Origin: ZAX-1 sp046533095
GTDB taxonomy: Bacteria; Bacillota; Clostridia; Lachnospirales; Lachnospiraceae
Direction of reading: 5' to 3'
Assembly (NCBI GenBank): GCA_046533095.1
Contig: JAJQRA010000019.1
Span: 62,001-126,000 of the forward strand
Length of the DNA stretch: 64,000 nucleotides
Shown: positions 53,432 to 62,855 of the stretch, piece by piece
How positions within the stretch are numbered: position 1 is the stretch's first letter
Layout: the number at the start of each line of letters is the position of its first letter
Position numbers and translations under genes: made by a program
Notes under the pieces: generated by a model
Told to the model about the DNA's origin: nothing
Seen by the model: only the letters and a program-made list of their open reading frames with translations
Database searches by the model: none

Positions 53432-53596
53432 TCAAAATTTTGGCAATTTATCAATCGTCTTCAAATTTTTTTGTTCCGGAGAATTCTTAAGGGAAGAAAA
53501 TCCTGCTAATTTAAGATCAGTAGCTCCACGAAAGCGATACTTTATATTCTCTGCATCAAAATAATTTAACAAATCTTTTATTCTTATCTGTTTCAT
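53432..53596 (-). pseudogene. Truncated LpxD-like N-acyltransferase start
   Basis: 54-residue frame beginning MKQIRIKDLLNYFDAENIKY, then FRGATDLKLAGFSSLKNS, which resembles the uridine-binding N-terminal domain of LpxD-like acyltransferases found in surface polysaccharide loci of Clostridia. The left-handed-helix part is absent. Its ATG overlaps the stop of the deacetylase remnant (ATGA), the original operon structure. Confidence 0.6.
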
Positions 53597-54187
53597 ATCA
53601 ACTTCCCTCTTAGCTGGTCAAATATTTTCCATTCGCCTTTTACCGTATCTACAAACTCCTGCTGTTTCTCTTTTGCTATATCGCAAAAAGTTTGAACATG
53701 ATCTGCATCTTTGCTCGTCCAAGATAGCGGATGTACAAGGAGCTGGATTTTATTATATTTTTGAAAATATTCCATATTTGACAGCCCATACTTCCACCGA
53801 TGATTAGAATCCGCAATATATTTTACGGTAAGCTCCTCTTTTGGATCGTCTATCCTTGGTTTTTCAGTAAATACGAAAAATTTTCTGCCTACATATTGAT
53901 GAGTCCATTGATTTACACATAAGCGGCCAAATGCTCCTTTACCGAGCGATAAAAGGAAAACCTGTCAATCGGTACATCGACCATTGCCTCCAATATATCC
54001 ACCTGTTTTTTACATCCTTTTTCATATCTTCAATCTCTACAACCTCACCACGGTAATAATGTAGGGCTACATGATGGCCCATCTGCTGTGTCTCTTTTAA
54101 CAGCTTTCTATTTTTAAGGAAAAACGCATTGTATACATTATTTGTAATTTGTACTGCATAGGAACTTGAAACATGAATGAACTCTCC
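53593..54187 (-). pseudogene. Frameshifted polysaccharide-deacetylase-like gene
   Basis: Three frames must be joined: FHVSSYAVQITNNVYNAFFL.. MGHHVALHYYRGEVVEIEDM; then QVDILEAMVDVPIDRFSFYR; then RKFFVFTEKPRIDDPKEELT.. YIADSNHRWKYG.. IQLLVHPLSWTSKD to a stop at 53593. At least two frameshifts (near 54015 and 53935). The content matches deacetylase-like proteins of polysaccharide clusters. The 5' end is lost where the IS element begins. Confidence 0.75.
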
Positions 54188-54269
54188 CCGGACAAACCCT
54201 CAAGTACCTTCATTGTCCTCAGAATTCTCCGAATTCTTCGAACACTCAGGCACTTGCCTCTTATACTCG

Positions 54270-54783
54270 CTACGCAAGCATGAGAGCGGGGTATCGTAGC
54301 TTCTCTGTGCCTTCCTCTACATCAGATCTGAAAATCTTAACTGCCCTTTCTACCTCAGTTCCCTGATACATCTTATTGTACTCATTTCCCTGGTTCTTTA
54401 CATAATTTGCTATCATTTTCTCATCCCCATGTCCACTCACTGTTGCTACGAAAAAGCCGCTTGACCAAATCTCTCCATCCCACAGCTTTTTCTTTACTTC
54501 AGGGCATTTCGAAAATACTTCTCTTGCTGTTATGCTTTTTAAGATTCTTACTATTTGCTTTGGGCTATGATTTGGTCCCGCCTGGATGAGAAAATGAACA
54601 TGATCCTTAATCTGTTCCTATCTCTAAAAAATGGATGAGATACCTCTTTTCGATTTCCAAGCACGTTTCCTTCACCACTCGATCCACATTCTCATCGATC
54701 ACTACTCTTCTATACTTTGCAGGCAAAGCAAAATGGTACATAAGCTTTGATACATTGTGCGATTTGTGTATATGCTCACTCAT
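54270..54783 (-). pseudogene. IS200/IS605-family transposase TnpA with a frameshift
   Basis: Starts MSEHIHKSHNVSKLMYHFAL, then LPAKYRRVVIDENVD. The HUH motif HVHFL and the Y1-type tyrosine in ANYVKNQGNEYNKMYQG are present. A single extra base near 54608-54610 breaks the frame just before the HUH motif (FLEIGTD stop, then KDHVHFL in the next frame). Total 514 bp, that is 171 codons plus one. These enzymes move single-stranded DNA by tyrosine chemistry. No tnpB/IscB-type accessory gene and no omega RNA candidate was seen next to it. Confidence 0.85.
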
Positions 54784-54843
54784 CCACACATCCCCTTTCC
54801 GCCTACATTGTATCACCTTTTTATACTATTTTAAAGTTTGTTA

Positions 54844-54857
54844 CGCCGCAAGCGGCG
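54844..54857. mobile_element. Left-end hairpin of the IS200/IS605 element
   Basis: CGCCGC-AA-GCGGCG upstream of tnpA, beside GGGG-AATGTA-CCCC; IS200/IS605 ends carry such subterminal hairpins that TnpA reads in single-stranded DNA. The element probably spans about 54190-54875; a GAATTC-TCC-GAATTC repeat near 54220-54235 may belong to the other end. Exact ends cannot be fixed without an empty site. Confidence 0.5.
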
Positions 54858-55031
54858 GGGAATGTACCCCTATGTCATTCAAAAAATTGGCAAGGTTGCT
54901 TCTACCGATCATTGTTCGTTTGGTATTGGTTTTCACCTCAGCTTTTAAGAGTATCAGCTTTGCTTTTAATTACAGAATATACTCGTCAATATAGATAGCC
55001 CCAAATGAGCTTTCCATCGAGTTTACGTCCT

Positions 55032-55229
55032 TTAATGTAACGCCCAACTCTGCGTTTGTATATATTTTCTCCTCTTTTTTTTCCATTGGACAATCCTTCT
55101 CATTTCTGCACCTAATTGATATTTCCCCTGTATCTTTTGTAGGATGATTTCATCATCGGTATTGACTTCTCGTAAAGATTCTATCAACATTTTAATGCCT
55201 TTTTTAACACCTTCTCCAAACAAAAGCAA
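55032..55229 (-). pseudogene. C-terminal fragment of an uncharacterised protein
   Basis: 65 residues; LFGEGVKKGIKMLIESLREV, DDEIILQKIQGKYQLGAEMR resembles the tail seen on several Clostridial accessory proteins including Rpn-type nucleases. No start signal or N-terminal domain. The stretch to 54880 contains further short broken frames (NSMESSFGAIYIDEYIL). Confidence 0.4.
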
Positions 55230-55244
55230 TGTTAATCAGATCTG

Positions 55245-56888
55245 CTATAATTTATATATATTTGTCCAGCCCCATAAAACATCACTACCATCAAACAAAT
55301 GTCGAAACAGATTCGTGTATAAAATTTCAAAGCTACCCCATTGTGGCGCTGCCACTTCGCCAATTTTGTGAACAAGTTCAAGTTTACTTACAAATGCCAA
55401 GTATCTTTCTCTATTGTCAGGTTCATAATATTTATTAGCCTTATATCCTAATAAACCTTCTTCTCTTTTTAAATATCTTTCCATATTAGAAGAATCAAAA
55501 ACTACATATACATTCTCATCTATATTTTCAGGAATACTAAAAACATCACTGTTATAAATTATATTATATTTACTTTGATCCAATTTCGGTGCATATATAT
55601 CAGCAAACGTTTGCAGATATATTGTGCTTCCTACTGGTATGTTTTCGTTTATCCAGTTTTCCGATTCGACCAAATAATTATTCTTAAGATTTGAATATCC
55701 TAATAGTATACATATATTGATAAAAATGATAACTACATGTATACTGTATCCACAAGCACTAGGAATGCCCTTATCAGCTTTATATTTCGCCTTTAATCTG
55801 ATGAGCAATTTTTCAAATAAGGGGAGTGACATGGACATAAAACAGTATGAATATACCATAATTAAAGTGTTGTTTCTAGGAAACATGATTTTATATTTAC
55901 CTTGAATCAAAATGGTAATCAACGGCAAAATTGATAAAAATATGAATTCACTATATTTTTTGCTATAGAATAGCCAAGCAGCCCCACAGATCACTAAAAT
56001 TCCACCAATAAATCCATAACTGCCCACAAAGAACAATTTCGTATATTCCATAACCGGATTGATACAATCCGCTCCTACATGCCCTGTTTGATAGTGTGTG
56101 AAATTCCATTTGAAATCTTCAATAAAAGTCTCAAAATGAAAGAACACAGAAAAATTCACAACTACAAATGTCAAAACTATAAGTATTAAATTTCGAAATG
56201 TATCATAAATATATTTAATATTTTTATAATATTTTTTTTGGCAAAAAACACAAACCAACAAAATCCCTGCAAGTACTGCATTGTATTTAACAGACATAGC
56301 TAACCCACATAGAATACAAAATATTGGAATGTAACATTTCATATTTTTATCTGCATCATTGCATTTGAACATATAAACTGCTGATAAAAACAGCCCGTTT
56401 GCAAAAAAGACCATCAATAAATCAGGTCCCACATAATATAAAAAGCAAAATTGAAACAATGAAAAAATCCCAAACAGTGCTGACAATAGCGCAGTTCCTT
56501 TGGAATTTTCCAATTTTTTGACTCCTAAGAATACAAAAACATATGAAATCAAAGCAAAAAACGTAAAAGCTCCTCTCAATATATACGTGTAGTTCGTCTC
56601 CGTTATTGCTATGATTGGGTTTAATAAATGAAAAAGCCCTTTCCCAACGTATATACTTAACGAAGGATATTTAAAGTAATTTAAGACAATATTTTTCCCA
56701 CGAAACAGATCAAATGCCCTTAATGCAACAATTTCTTCATCCATAGGCGGATAATTGGGCAGATCTTTTTTTAGGTAAGTATAATAAACCCACATTGCAG
56801 CCATAACGGCAACCAAAAAGACACACCATATTACGATATTGTTTTGTTGTTGTATGCCTGATTTTAATTTTTCTATTTTTTTACTCAT
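55245..56888 (-). CDS. GT39/ArnT-like membrane glycosyltransferase
   Basis: 547 residues from ATG 56888 (GAGGT upstream). About 12 membrane segments with the first luminal loop carrying the acidic pair of GT-C enzymes (NYPPMDEEIVALRAFDLFRG) and a C-terminal soluble domain. GT-C enzymes of this kind transfer sugars from polyprenyl-phosphate donors outside the membrane. Last gene of the operon that starts at 63916; 69 bp after the GDPD-like gene. Confidence 0.82.
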   Translation of the reverse strand: MSKKIEKLKSGIQQQNNIVIWCVFLVAVMAAMWVYYTYLKKDLPNYPPMDEEIVALRAFDLFRGKNIVLNYFKYPSLSIYVGKGLFHLLNPIIAITETNYTYILRGAFTFFALISYVFVFLGVKKLENSKGTALLSALFGIFSLFQFCFLYYVGPDLLMVFFANGLFLSAVYMFKCNDADKNMKCYIPIFCILCGLAMSVKYNAVLAGILLVCVFCQKKYYKNIKYIYDTFRNLILIVLTFVVVNFSVFFHFETFIEDFKWNFTHYQTGHVGADCINPVMEYTKLFFVGSYGFIGGILVICGAAWLFYSKKYSEFIFLSILPLITILIQGKYKIMFPRNNTLIMVYSYCFMSMSLPLFEKLLIRLKAKYKADKGIPSACGYSIHVVIIFINICILLGYSNLKNNYLVESENWINENIPVGSTIYLQTFADIYAPKLDQSKYNIIYNSDVFSIPENIDENVYVVFDSSNMERYLKREEGLLGYKANKYYEPDNRERYLAFVSKLELVHKIGEVAAPQWGSFEILYTNLFRHLFDGSDVLWGWTNIYKL

Positions 56889-56957
56889 CGCTACCTCGTC
56901 ACCCCGCATGACTCTAAACAAAACAGCCTTGCCTATCCTGTCCATTTACCGAAAAGG

Positions 56958-57560
56958 CTACAACCTGCCTTTCCATCGCTCCATCATATGTACCTTGGTA
57001 CAGACAGCATCCGGTATCATTTTTTCGTTTCTTAAATACTGCGCATACTCGTCAAGTTTTTCCGGCTGACCTTGCAGTTCAGGTGAAACAATACAAATTT
57101 TATAATTAAGGAGTTTCAATTCGTGATACGTTTCGTTATCAAGCGGTAGCTTATTAAAGCAGTCAACCCAAACCCAATCAATTTTCCCCGCCATAGTTCG
57201 AATGACATCCATGCCTTCAAATTCTGAAAAACGTAAGGCAATATTTTTGTTTCCTATATCGGATAGCGCCTTTATCATTGGAAAAGAGCTGTCTAAAAAG
57301 AAATAATCCTTGACATGATACTTTTCAAGGAGTTCCAGCGCCTTATACTCTACTCTTTCGCTTTTTATATTCAAAATCATTGTTCCATGGTGATATGATT
57401 GTAAATATTTTTCAAAGTCATCTCCACTTTTAAAAGGATCATGTTCCAAATAAATACGATCATCAAATTTGTCCCTCAAGTCAATTTCAACGCCATAACA
57501 ACTATCTAATACGAAAAGTTCCTCTATCGTATTCACTCGATGTGCAATATAATTCATCAC
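56958..57560 (-). CDS. GDPD-like TIM-barrel phosphodiesterase
   Basis: 200 residues, shorter than classical GlpQ (about 240). Metal and catalytic motifs of glycerophosphodiester phosphodiesterases are visible: AHR near the start, VEIDLR, then EHDPF. Later LNIKSE fits the family's NIxxK-type strand. In a glycan operon it may cleave a phosphodiester-linked polyol or act on a nucleotide-linked intermediate. Start overlaps the GT2 stop by 4 bp. Confidence 0.75.
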   Translation of the reverse strand: MMNYIAHRVNTIEELFVLDSCYGVEIDLRDKFDDRIYLEHDPFKSGDDFEKYLQSYHHGTMILNIKSERVEYKALELLEKYHVKDYFFLDSSFPMIKALSDIGNKNIALRFSEFEGMDVIRTMAGKIDWVWVDCFNKLPLDNETYHELKLLNYKICIVSPELQGQPEKLDEYAQYLRNEKMIPDAVCTKVHMMERWKGRL

Positions 57561-58255
57561 TCAATCCCCCTTTTTTTCAATTTTATACTAAAAGCAATCG
57601 TTCTTTTTATAAATTTAATTTTAGAAGCCAATCCTGTATTCCAATGTGAAACACCATGTATGCGCGGCGGGAACACAACATCAAATCGTTTTATTCCTAA
57701 ACCGCTCTTTTGTGCCATATATAGTGCATATAAATCCAACGAAAAATCATGAGGTGGATTTTTCCATTGTTTATAGAACTCCATTGGAAAAACATTCGGT
57801 TGTGCGTTAATATCCCACAATGGCTTACCCATATAAACAGATTCAAAAATACCCATCCCCATCGTAAAAAAGCGGTCAGATAAAGGTCGGTTCTTCCTCA
57901 GTCCTTTTACAAACAAGCTTTCTCCAGCTGTGTTTTCAACAAGTTGTATCGCTTTTCGTATATCGCCAGGATCTGTCTGCATATCGGCATGGGTCCAACC
58001 AATGTAATCCCCATCTACAAAATCAAGTCCTGCTAAAATTCCGAAGCCATAGCCTTTGTTTACAGAGACTCGAATCGTATTTGCAAAAGGATACCGTGGA
58101 ATCAATGATGCTATAACTTCCTGTGTATGGTCAGTAGAGCCGTTATCAACCAGCACGACTTCAAGGTTACCCACCATATTTGCTTGAAAACGCTCCAATA
58201 TCATAGGTATATTTTTTTCTTCATTATAACAAGGAACTACAATTGAAAATTTCAC
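57557..58255 (-). CDS. Family 2 glycosyltransferase
   Basis: 232 residues, GT-A fold. FSIVVPCYNEEKNIPMILER, VLVDNGSTDHTQEVI and the divalent-metal site in YIGWTHADMQTDPGDI. A C-terminal basic helix without clear membrane spans; likely makes a polyprenyl-phosphate sugar or adds sugar at the cytoplasmic face. Confidence 0.92.
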   Translation of the reverse strand: MKFSIVVPCYNEEKNIPMILERFQANMVGNLEVVLVDNGSTDHTQEVIASLIPRYPFANTIRVSVNKGYGFGILAGLDFVDGDYIGWTHADMQTDPGDIRKAIQLVENTAGESLFVKGLRKNRPLSDRFFTMGMGIFESVYMGKPLWDINAQPNVFPMEFYKQWKNPPHDFSLDLYALYMAQKSGLGIKRFDVVFPPRIHGVSHWNTGLASKIKFIKRTIAFSIKLKKRGIE

Positions 58256-58324
58256 AGCACACCCTCCTTATCCTTAAATGCAAAAACCTTTACTCTACAA
58301 ATTAATAACCGTGCTGACCTATAT

Positions 58325-59014
58325 TCATATTCCAATCTTTTTTGCTAATTCTGCAAAATCAGATATCTGATCGCAACCGTAGTTCAACACATCTAACTTT
58401 TCATTGCGAAACCAAATTACTTTTATATTCATTTGCTCGGCACCTTTTATGTCTCTTTCTAAACTATCTCCAACAAAAAAGCATAACCCAGGGACAATTT
58501 CAAGTTTCTCAAGGGTTCTTGCAAACATCTTTTGTGAAGGTTTTTCTTCTCCAACTTCCTCACTCGTAACCAGCACATCAATATAATCCATTATTTTTAG
58601 TTGTTCTAATTTCCGAAATTGTATGTGCGCTGTCAAATCTGTGCAAATTGCTATTTTTATTTCATGATACTTCATTTTTTTTAAAAATTCCATCACGCCA
58701 TCATATAGCTGCATCGCACAAAGGAATGTATCCCAGTAGATATTATACATTTCAAATGCAACGCTAAGCTGTGAGAATTTCATCTGTTCCACGAAATTTT
58801 GAAAATACAAAAGCCGATGATGCCCTGCGGCTACGTCGCCAAGCCTGCTCTTTATATTTTGCTTTGCAAGTTGATAAACATCGTAAAATTGCTGTTTTCC
58901 AATCTGCATAACACTACAAGTAAATTCACACAAAGCCTGATTTGCCTTGTCATTGCATGAATCATAATTATAAAGTGTATTGTCCAAATCAAAAATTCCG
59001 GCTCTATATTCCAT
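58325..59014 (-). CDS. HAD-superfamily phosphatase in glycan operon
   Basis: 229 residues from ATG 59014 (AAAGGGAG upstream). Motif I GIFDLDNTLYNYDS, motif II ICTDL, motif III/IV FVGDSLERDIKGAEQMN. Group of YjjG/HAD-1 phosphatases. The gene lies between the glycosyltransferase-kinase fusion and GT2; probably removes a phosphate from a sugar or polyol intermediate. Confidence 0.88.
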   Translation of the reverse strand: MEYRAGIFDLDNTLYNYDSCNDKANQALCEFTCSVMQIGKQQFYDVYQLAKQNIKSRLGDVAAGHHRLLYFQNFVEQMKFSQLSVAFEMYNIYWDTFLCAMQLYDGVMEFLKKMKYHEIKIAICTDLTAHIQFRKLEQLKIMDYIDVLVTSEEVGEEKPSQKMFARTLEKLEIVPGLCFFVGDSLERDIKGAEQMNIKVIWFRNEKLDVLNYGCDQISDFAELAKKIGI

Positions 59015-59027
59015 TTGAACTCCCTTT

Positions 59028-61154
59028 CTATTCAATCCCCTGCATTTTTATACTAATCAAATACAGAATAATTAATTTAATTACACCAAGGCACTCGTCC
59101 GATTCATCCAACTCACTTTTCGTAATCTCATACAGCTGTGGGATAATATTGTTTGCTAATTTAGCAAAGGGAATCTGCGCTGTACTTGATTCGTTCAATC
59201 CGATTGTAAGCACTTGTTTATTTAAATCCTCTGTAAAATCAAAATCTACTTTCATTTGATATTTTGACAATTGGTACAATAGCGGTTCAATGTCTACGGA
59301 AGCACTAACCGTTATTTTTAGCCAAATACAAACTTTATAGCTAGCATCAAATTTTTTTGGCAAATGCGGGTCGAAATATCGGATAATCAAATCCGCATAC
59401 TCCCTTTGTGGCGCAATATAGGACTCTACATCACCCTTTCTTGCTTCTATTTGCTGTATAATTTTTTCTAACGTATATCCCCTAGTTTGGGTATCTCTTT
59501 TGATCTTCCAAAATGCCTGAAGTTCCGGGTCTGTATCCATAAAAACTTTTAAATCTATCAGCTTGCGCATCTGTGGCAAATAGAAAGAATGCAGCCCACT
59601 GATCAGGATAAAACGTTTTGGTCTAATCTTGATTGCTTCCGTAAATTTTCCGGTATCATGATTATAATCCACCCGAAAAATAGAATTCCCATTTTTCAAT
59701 GTCGCTATGTCAATCGCTTGACGATATAAATAATTTGCCTTTGGATCCAAATGCGTAAAATAATCCCACATTTTTTCATTGCGCTCCCATTTATGATCCC
59801 CATCGCCCTCAATTGGAATTAGTTTTGTATCACCCAACATATCCTTGATATTTTCAGCAAGCATCGTTTTACCACTGCCGCTGTCGCCCGATATACCAAT
59901 TATAAAAGGGTTCGATTTTCTTTGATAAAATTTATTTTCAATAATGCCAAGTTGGTAAACGATAACTGTGGAACTGATTAGAAAACCTTCCATCAATGTA
60001 AAAACTATATTTTCCATAAAAATATTTTTAATTTTCAAAAATCCCATAGGTACATTTAAAAAATAAAGGTCAGTGTAGGTTTGAATACGGAAGACAACAA
60101 AATAAAGCAAGCAAAAAAAGTTAAGTCCAATAAATACAATAAGATTTTTATATTTATTTCTCCCTGTCTGAATAAAAAATATTGTTATATATGGAACAAT
60201 CCAGATATACCAACCCGGCATCGGCAATACAAATATGAGGATAACGGAAAACCCTATGCCACAAAAGCTTAAGAAAAGCTCTGTATTTATACTATCAGAC
60301 AGAAAGAACTTACTATAAACAAAGATCAAAGCCAAAAGCGGCAATAGAAGCTTTGTTTCTAAAAACGGAAAATAAATTTGCGTTAAAATATTTTGTTCTG
60401 CATTAAGCAGGACATTTTGCAAAAACCCCATCCCCGAAAAAGGAATGACTACAACGATACATAAAACAGCAACAGAACCAAAGCTAATGATAGATCGCTT
60501 TATCCCATGTTTATTCAGAGAATACAAAAACAAAATAGGCAAAATTGCCAAAACATGCTGTTTAGATAATATCGCCGCACTGAAAGCCAGTACAAAAAAA
60601 ATGAAATACAAATATGTTTGTTTCTGTTTGTTGTCTTTTGTCAAATTTTTATTCGCATAAATCAAAAAATAAACAGCCCCTAATAAAAGCGATGTTGGAA
60701 TAATATCTAATTGCCCATGCATGTAAGAACTATAAATAATAATAGGTGAAGCAAAGTATAAAATACCAACATATCTGCGTTGGCTCGGGTATAGTTTTCT
60801 TAAAAAATATAGACCTAGCAAATCAAAAAATAAATTTGGCAATTTAAATATGATATTGGAAACAAAGATATTCTGAATATGAAAGATATGGATCAACGTC
60901 ATTCCGGCACTTTCTATAAAAAGCATCATAGGCGGATAAGGAAATGAGGAAGGCAATCCGTTTCTATAATAATATTCATAAGGATTGCCATTTGCCGTTC
61001 CATCAATAAATGCCTGTACAAATGGCATAAACAGCTTTATTTGATAGTCTGATGAAAACAATCCCATCAAGATTATCTTTACAATGATAAAAACTAGTAC
61101 AAACCAATAATATCTGTCAAATTTAAAATTCATAAATCTATTTTTAGCATTCAT
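59028..61154 (-). CDS. Membrane glycosyltransferase fused to uridine-kinase-like domain
   Basis: 708 residues. Residues 1-405 hold about ten membrane segments with GT-C features (QAFIDGTANGNPYEYYYRNG, FPYPPMML, YMHGQLDIIPTSLLLGAVYF). Residues 415-640 are a PRK/uridine-kinase NTPase: Walker A ISGDSGSGKT at 421-430, the acidic segment IPIEGDGDHKWER, VDYNHDTGKF and FILISGLHSF, KVFMDTDPEL, and a lid RDTQTRGYTLEKII. A C-terminal beta-rich part follows. One continuous frame. Such a kinase could phosphorylate the polyol or sugar used by this operon at the membrane. Confidence 0.85.
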   Translation of the reverse strand: MNAKNRFMNFKFDRYYWFVLVFIIVKIILMGLFSSDYQIKLFMPFVQAFIDGTANGNPYEYYYRNGLPSSFPYPPMMLFIESAGMTLIHIFHIQNIFVSNIIFKLPNLFFDLLGLYFLRKLYPSQRRYVGILYFASPIIIYSSYMHGQLDIIPTSLLLGAVYFLIYANKNLTKDNKQKQTYLYFIFFVLAFSAAILSKQHVLAILPILFLYSLNKHGIKRSIISFGSVAVLCIVVVIPFSGMGFLQNVLLNAEQNILTQIYFPFLETKLLLPLLALIFVYSKFFLSDSINTELFLSFCGIGFSVILIFVLPMPGWYIWIVPYITIFFIQTGRNKYKNLIVFIGLNFFCLLYFVVFRIQTYTDLYFLNVPMGFLKIKNIFMENIVFTLMEGFLISSTVIVYQLGIIENKFYQRKSNPFIIGISGDSGSGKTMLAENIKDMLGDTKLIPIEGDGDHKWERNEKMWDYFTHLDPKANYLYRQAIDIATLKNGNSIFRVDYNHDTGKFTEAIKIRPKRFILISGLHSFYLPQMRKLIDLKVFMDTDPELQAFWKIKRDTQTRGYTLEKIIQQIEARKGDVESYIAPQREYADLIIRYFDPHLPKKFDASYKVCIWLKITVSASVDIEPLLYQLSKYQMKVDFDFTEDLNKQVLTIGLNESSTAQIPFAKLANNIIPQLYEITKSELDESDECLGVIKLIILYLISIKMQGIE

Positions 61155-61185
61155 TTTATCCTACATTTCTCCACAGAACGATATT

Positions 61186-62004
61186 TCAAAGCTCACTTCT
61201 ATTTCCTATATAGTCATTTCCATTATAAAATTCATGCCAATATTGATACGTTTTCATATATTTCTCATATTCCTCCGGTGTTCCCCAGCAAAGATATTGT
61301 TCTAGCTCAAACACTTTGACACGGCCTCCCAAGTCCAAAATATGCGCCATCACTTGATCTACATAGAATTCATTGTTGATCCTGTCATTTTCTTTGATCA
61401 TTTTTTCAGTCGCCACAACAAACAATTCGCCTGATTTAAACCAAAACGTTCCTACAACTGCATGGTCATTTTTAGGGGTATCTGAAATGGCCTTCTTAAT
61501 TGATGTCCGCAGTACATTTTCATCGCTATCCGTAACCATCCAACCATATGCATTCGGGTTTTCTAGTACAGCCTCATTATTACGAAACGTAAAAACCATC
61601 GCATCTGCCTTATCTTTCTGTGCCAGAAACTTTTCAGCAGTGTAAATCATTCCATTGTCACAGCTGGCAATCAATAGTTCTTCCTTGCTATTAATTTCAT
61701 CTTTTGCAAGCAGGCAAGTTGAAGCTTGCCCTTGCGTTAAATGAGTTGTTGTAATAAATTTAGCGCTTGGGAAATGTTTTTGTATTTCTTCTTCTACACG
61801 ATCATCTTTATGGAAATCACGATCGACATAAAGTAAATTGTAATTTTTTTCGCTTGCGCAAAGAGCGTCAAATGTAGCACAAACCGCCATTGGATACTCT
61901 TTGCCCGTTTTATGGTATACAACTGGTAGAATCGGTTTATGAATTTTATATCCTACATCAGAAAAGCGTTTTCCTTCTCCTGCCATCGGAATTAAAATGT
62001 TCAT
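61186..62004 (-). CDS. Sugar-phosphate nucleotidyltransferase A
   Basis: 272 residues from ATG 62004 (GGAGG upstream). N-terminal MNILIPMAGEGKRFSDVGYK, then KPILPVV, the nucleotide-binding loop and catalytic Lys of the NTP_transferase fold; ELLIASCDNGMIYT and FWFKSGELF follow. Similar in fold to RmlA/GlmU N-domains, without an acyltransferase tail. 31 bp before the fusion gene. NTP and sugar not determinable. Confidence 0.88.
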   Translation of the reverse strand: MNILIPMAGEGKRFSDVGYKIHKPILPVVYHKTGKEYPMAVCATFDALCASEKNYNLLYVDRDFHKDDRVEEEIQKHFPSAKFITTTHLTQGQASTCLLAKDEINSKEELLIASCDNGMIYTAEKFLAQKDKADAMVFTFRNNEAVLENPNAYGWMVTDSDENVLRTSIKKAISDTPKNDHAVVGTFWFKSGELFVVATEKMIKENDRINNEFYVDQVMAHILDLGGRVKVFELEQYLCWGTPEEYEKYMKTYQYWHEFYNGNDYIGNRSEL

Positions 62005-62078
62005 CCAAGTGCCTCCTAATAATATTCGTCCATATAAAATATATGTGTAAACAAGGATCAAGTTTTAATGGACATCTC

Positions 62079-62855
62079 TTAATTTGACTGTTTCACAATA
62101 TTGATCCAATTGATATATTCATTTAAATCTTCCGGAGTACCCCACTGACAGAATTTTTCAACGCATGTCGGAATCCATACGCTAAGACCGTCTGCAACCA
62201 TAAAATTGTATGGCAAACTTGCATAGTATTCGCCGTTAATCGAAACTTCAGCATCTACAAGCTTTTGACAATATTTTTTAAGAAGTTTCCCCGTTTTAAA
62301 ATAATAGGCACCTGGGGAATGTTTCGCTTTTGTTTTGTCTGCTTCAAAGCTGAATTTTTCTTGAATTTTAATTAAATTCTCATTTTCATCCGTTAAGCAC
62401 GAAGCATATACGTTCTTCTCTTTCATCAAATGTGGATGGAAACCTGTATAACAAGGAACACAGCCTTCGCAATTTCGCTCGCTAAGTTTGCTTTTAAAAT
62501 TAGCATAGTCCCATGTCATGTAGAAATCGCAATAATTAATAATACAAGGCTTATCATCCTCAATAGAATTCTCTGCTCGAAGCACATCAGCAACCGGTCC
62601 TTTTTTTGCCCAATCATCAATCACAAAAATTTCCGCAGTTGGTGCAATTTCCATTAGCCGTTTTTCCATCATTTCATCGTTATCCAACTGCTCTTTCCTG
62701 CATATGAACAAAAAATCCGTTTCGTCTTTGTATATGCCCTTTACGATCCACTCAATAATCGGCTTGCCTCCAACCGGTATAAATGGTTTTAATTCTTTAT
62801 ACCCTGCCGCCACAAACCTTGACCCATACCCTGTCATTGGAATAATTATTTTCAT
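62079..62855 (-). CDS. Sugar-phosphate nucleotidyltransferase B
   Basis: 258 residues. MKIIIPMTGYGSRFVAAGYK, LKPFIPVGGKPIIEWIVKGI, CIINYCDFYMTWDYANFK. Same fold as gene A but distant in sequence, so the operon makes either two nucleotide sugars or one unusual NDP-polyol plus one sugar. Starts within the stop of the aldolase gene (ATGA overlap). Confidence 0.9.
   Translation of the reverse strand: MKIIIPMTGYGSRFVAAGYKELKPFIPVGGKPIIEWIVKGIYKDETDFLFICRKEQLDNDEMMEKRLMEIAPTAEIFVIDDWAKKGPVADVLRAENSIEDDKPCIINYCDFYMTWDYANFKSKLSERNCEGCVPCYTGFHPHLMKEKNVYASCLTDENENLIKIQEKFSFEADKTKAKHSPGAYYFKTGKLLKKYCQKLVDAEVSINGEYYASLPYNFMVADGLSVWIPTCVEKFCQWGTPEDLNEYINWINIVKQSN

Noticed and set aside
54270..54875. TnpB/IscB-type guide RNA system with the IS200/IS605 element
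   Set aside because: No tnpB or iscB frame and no omega-RNA-like region next to tnpA.
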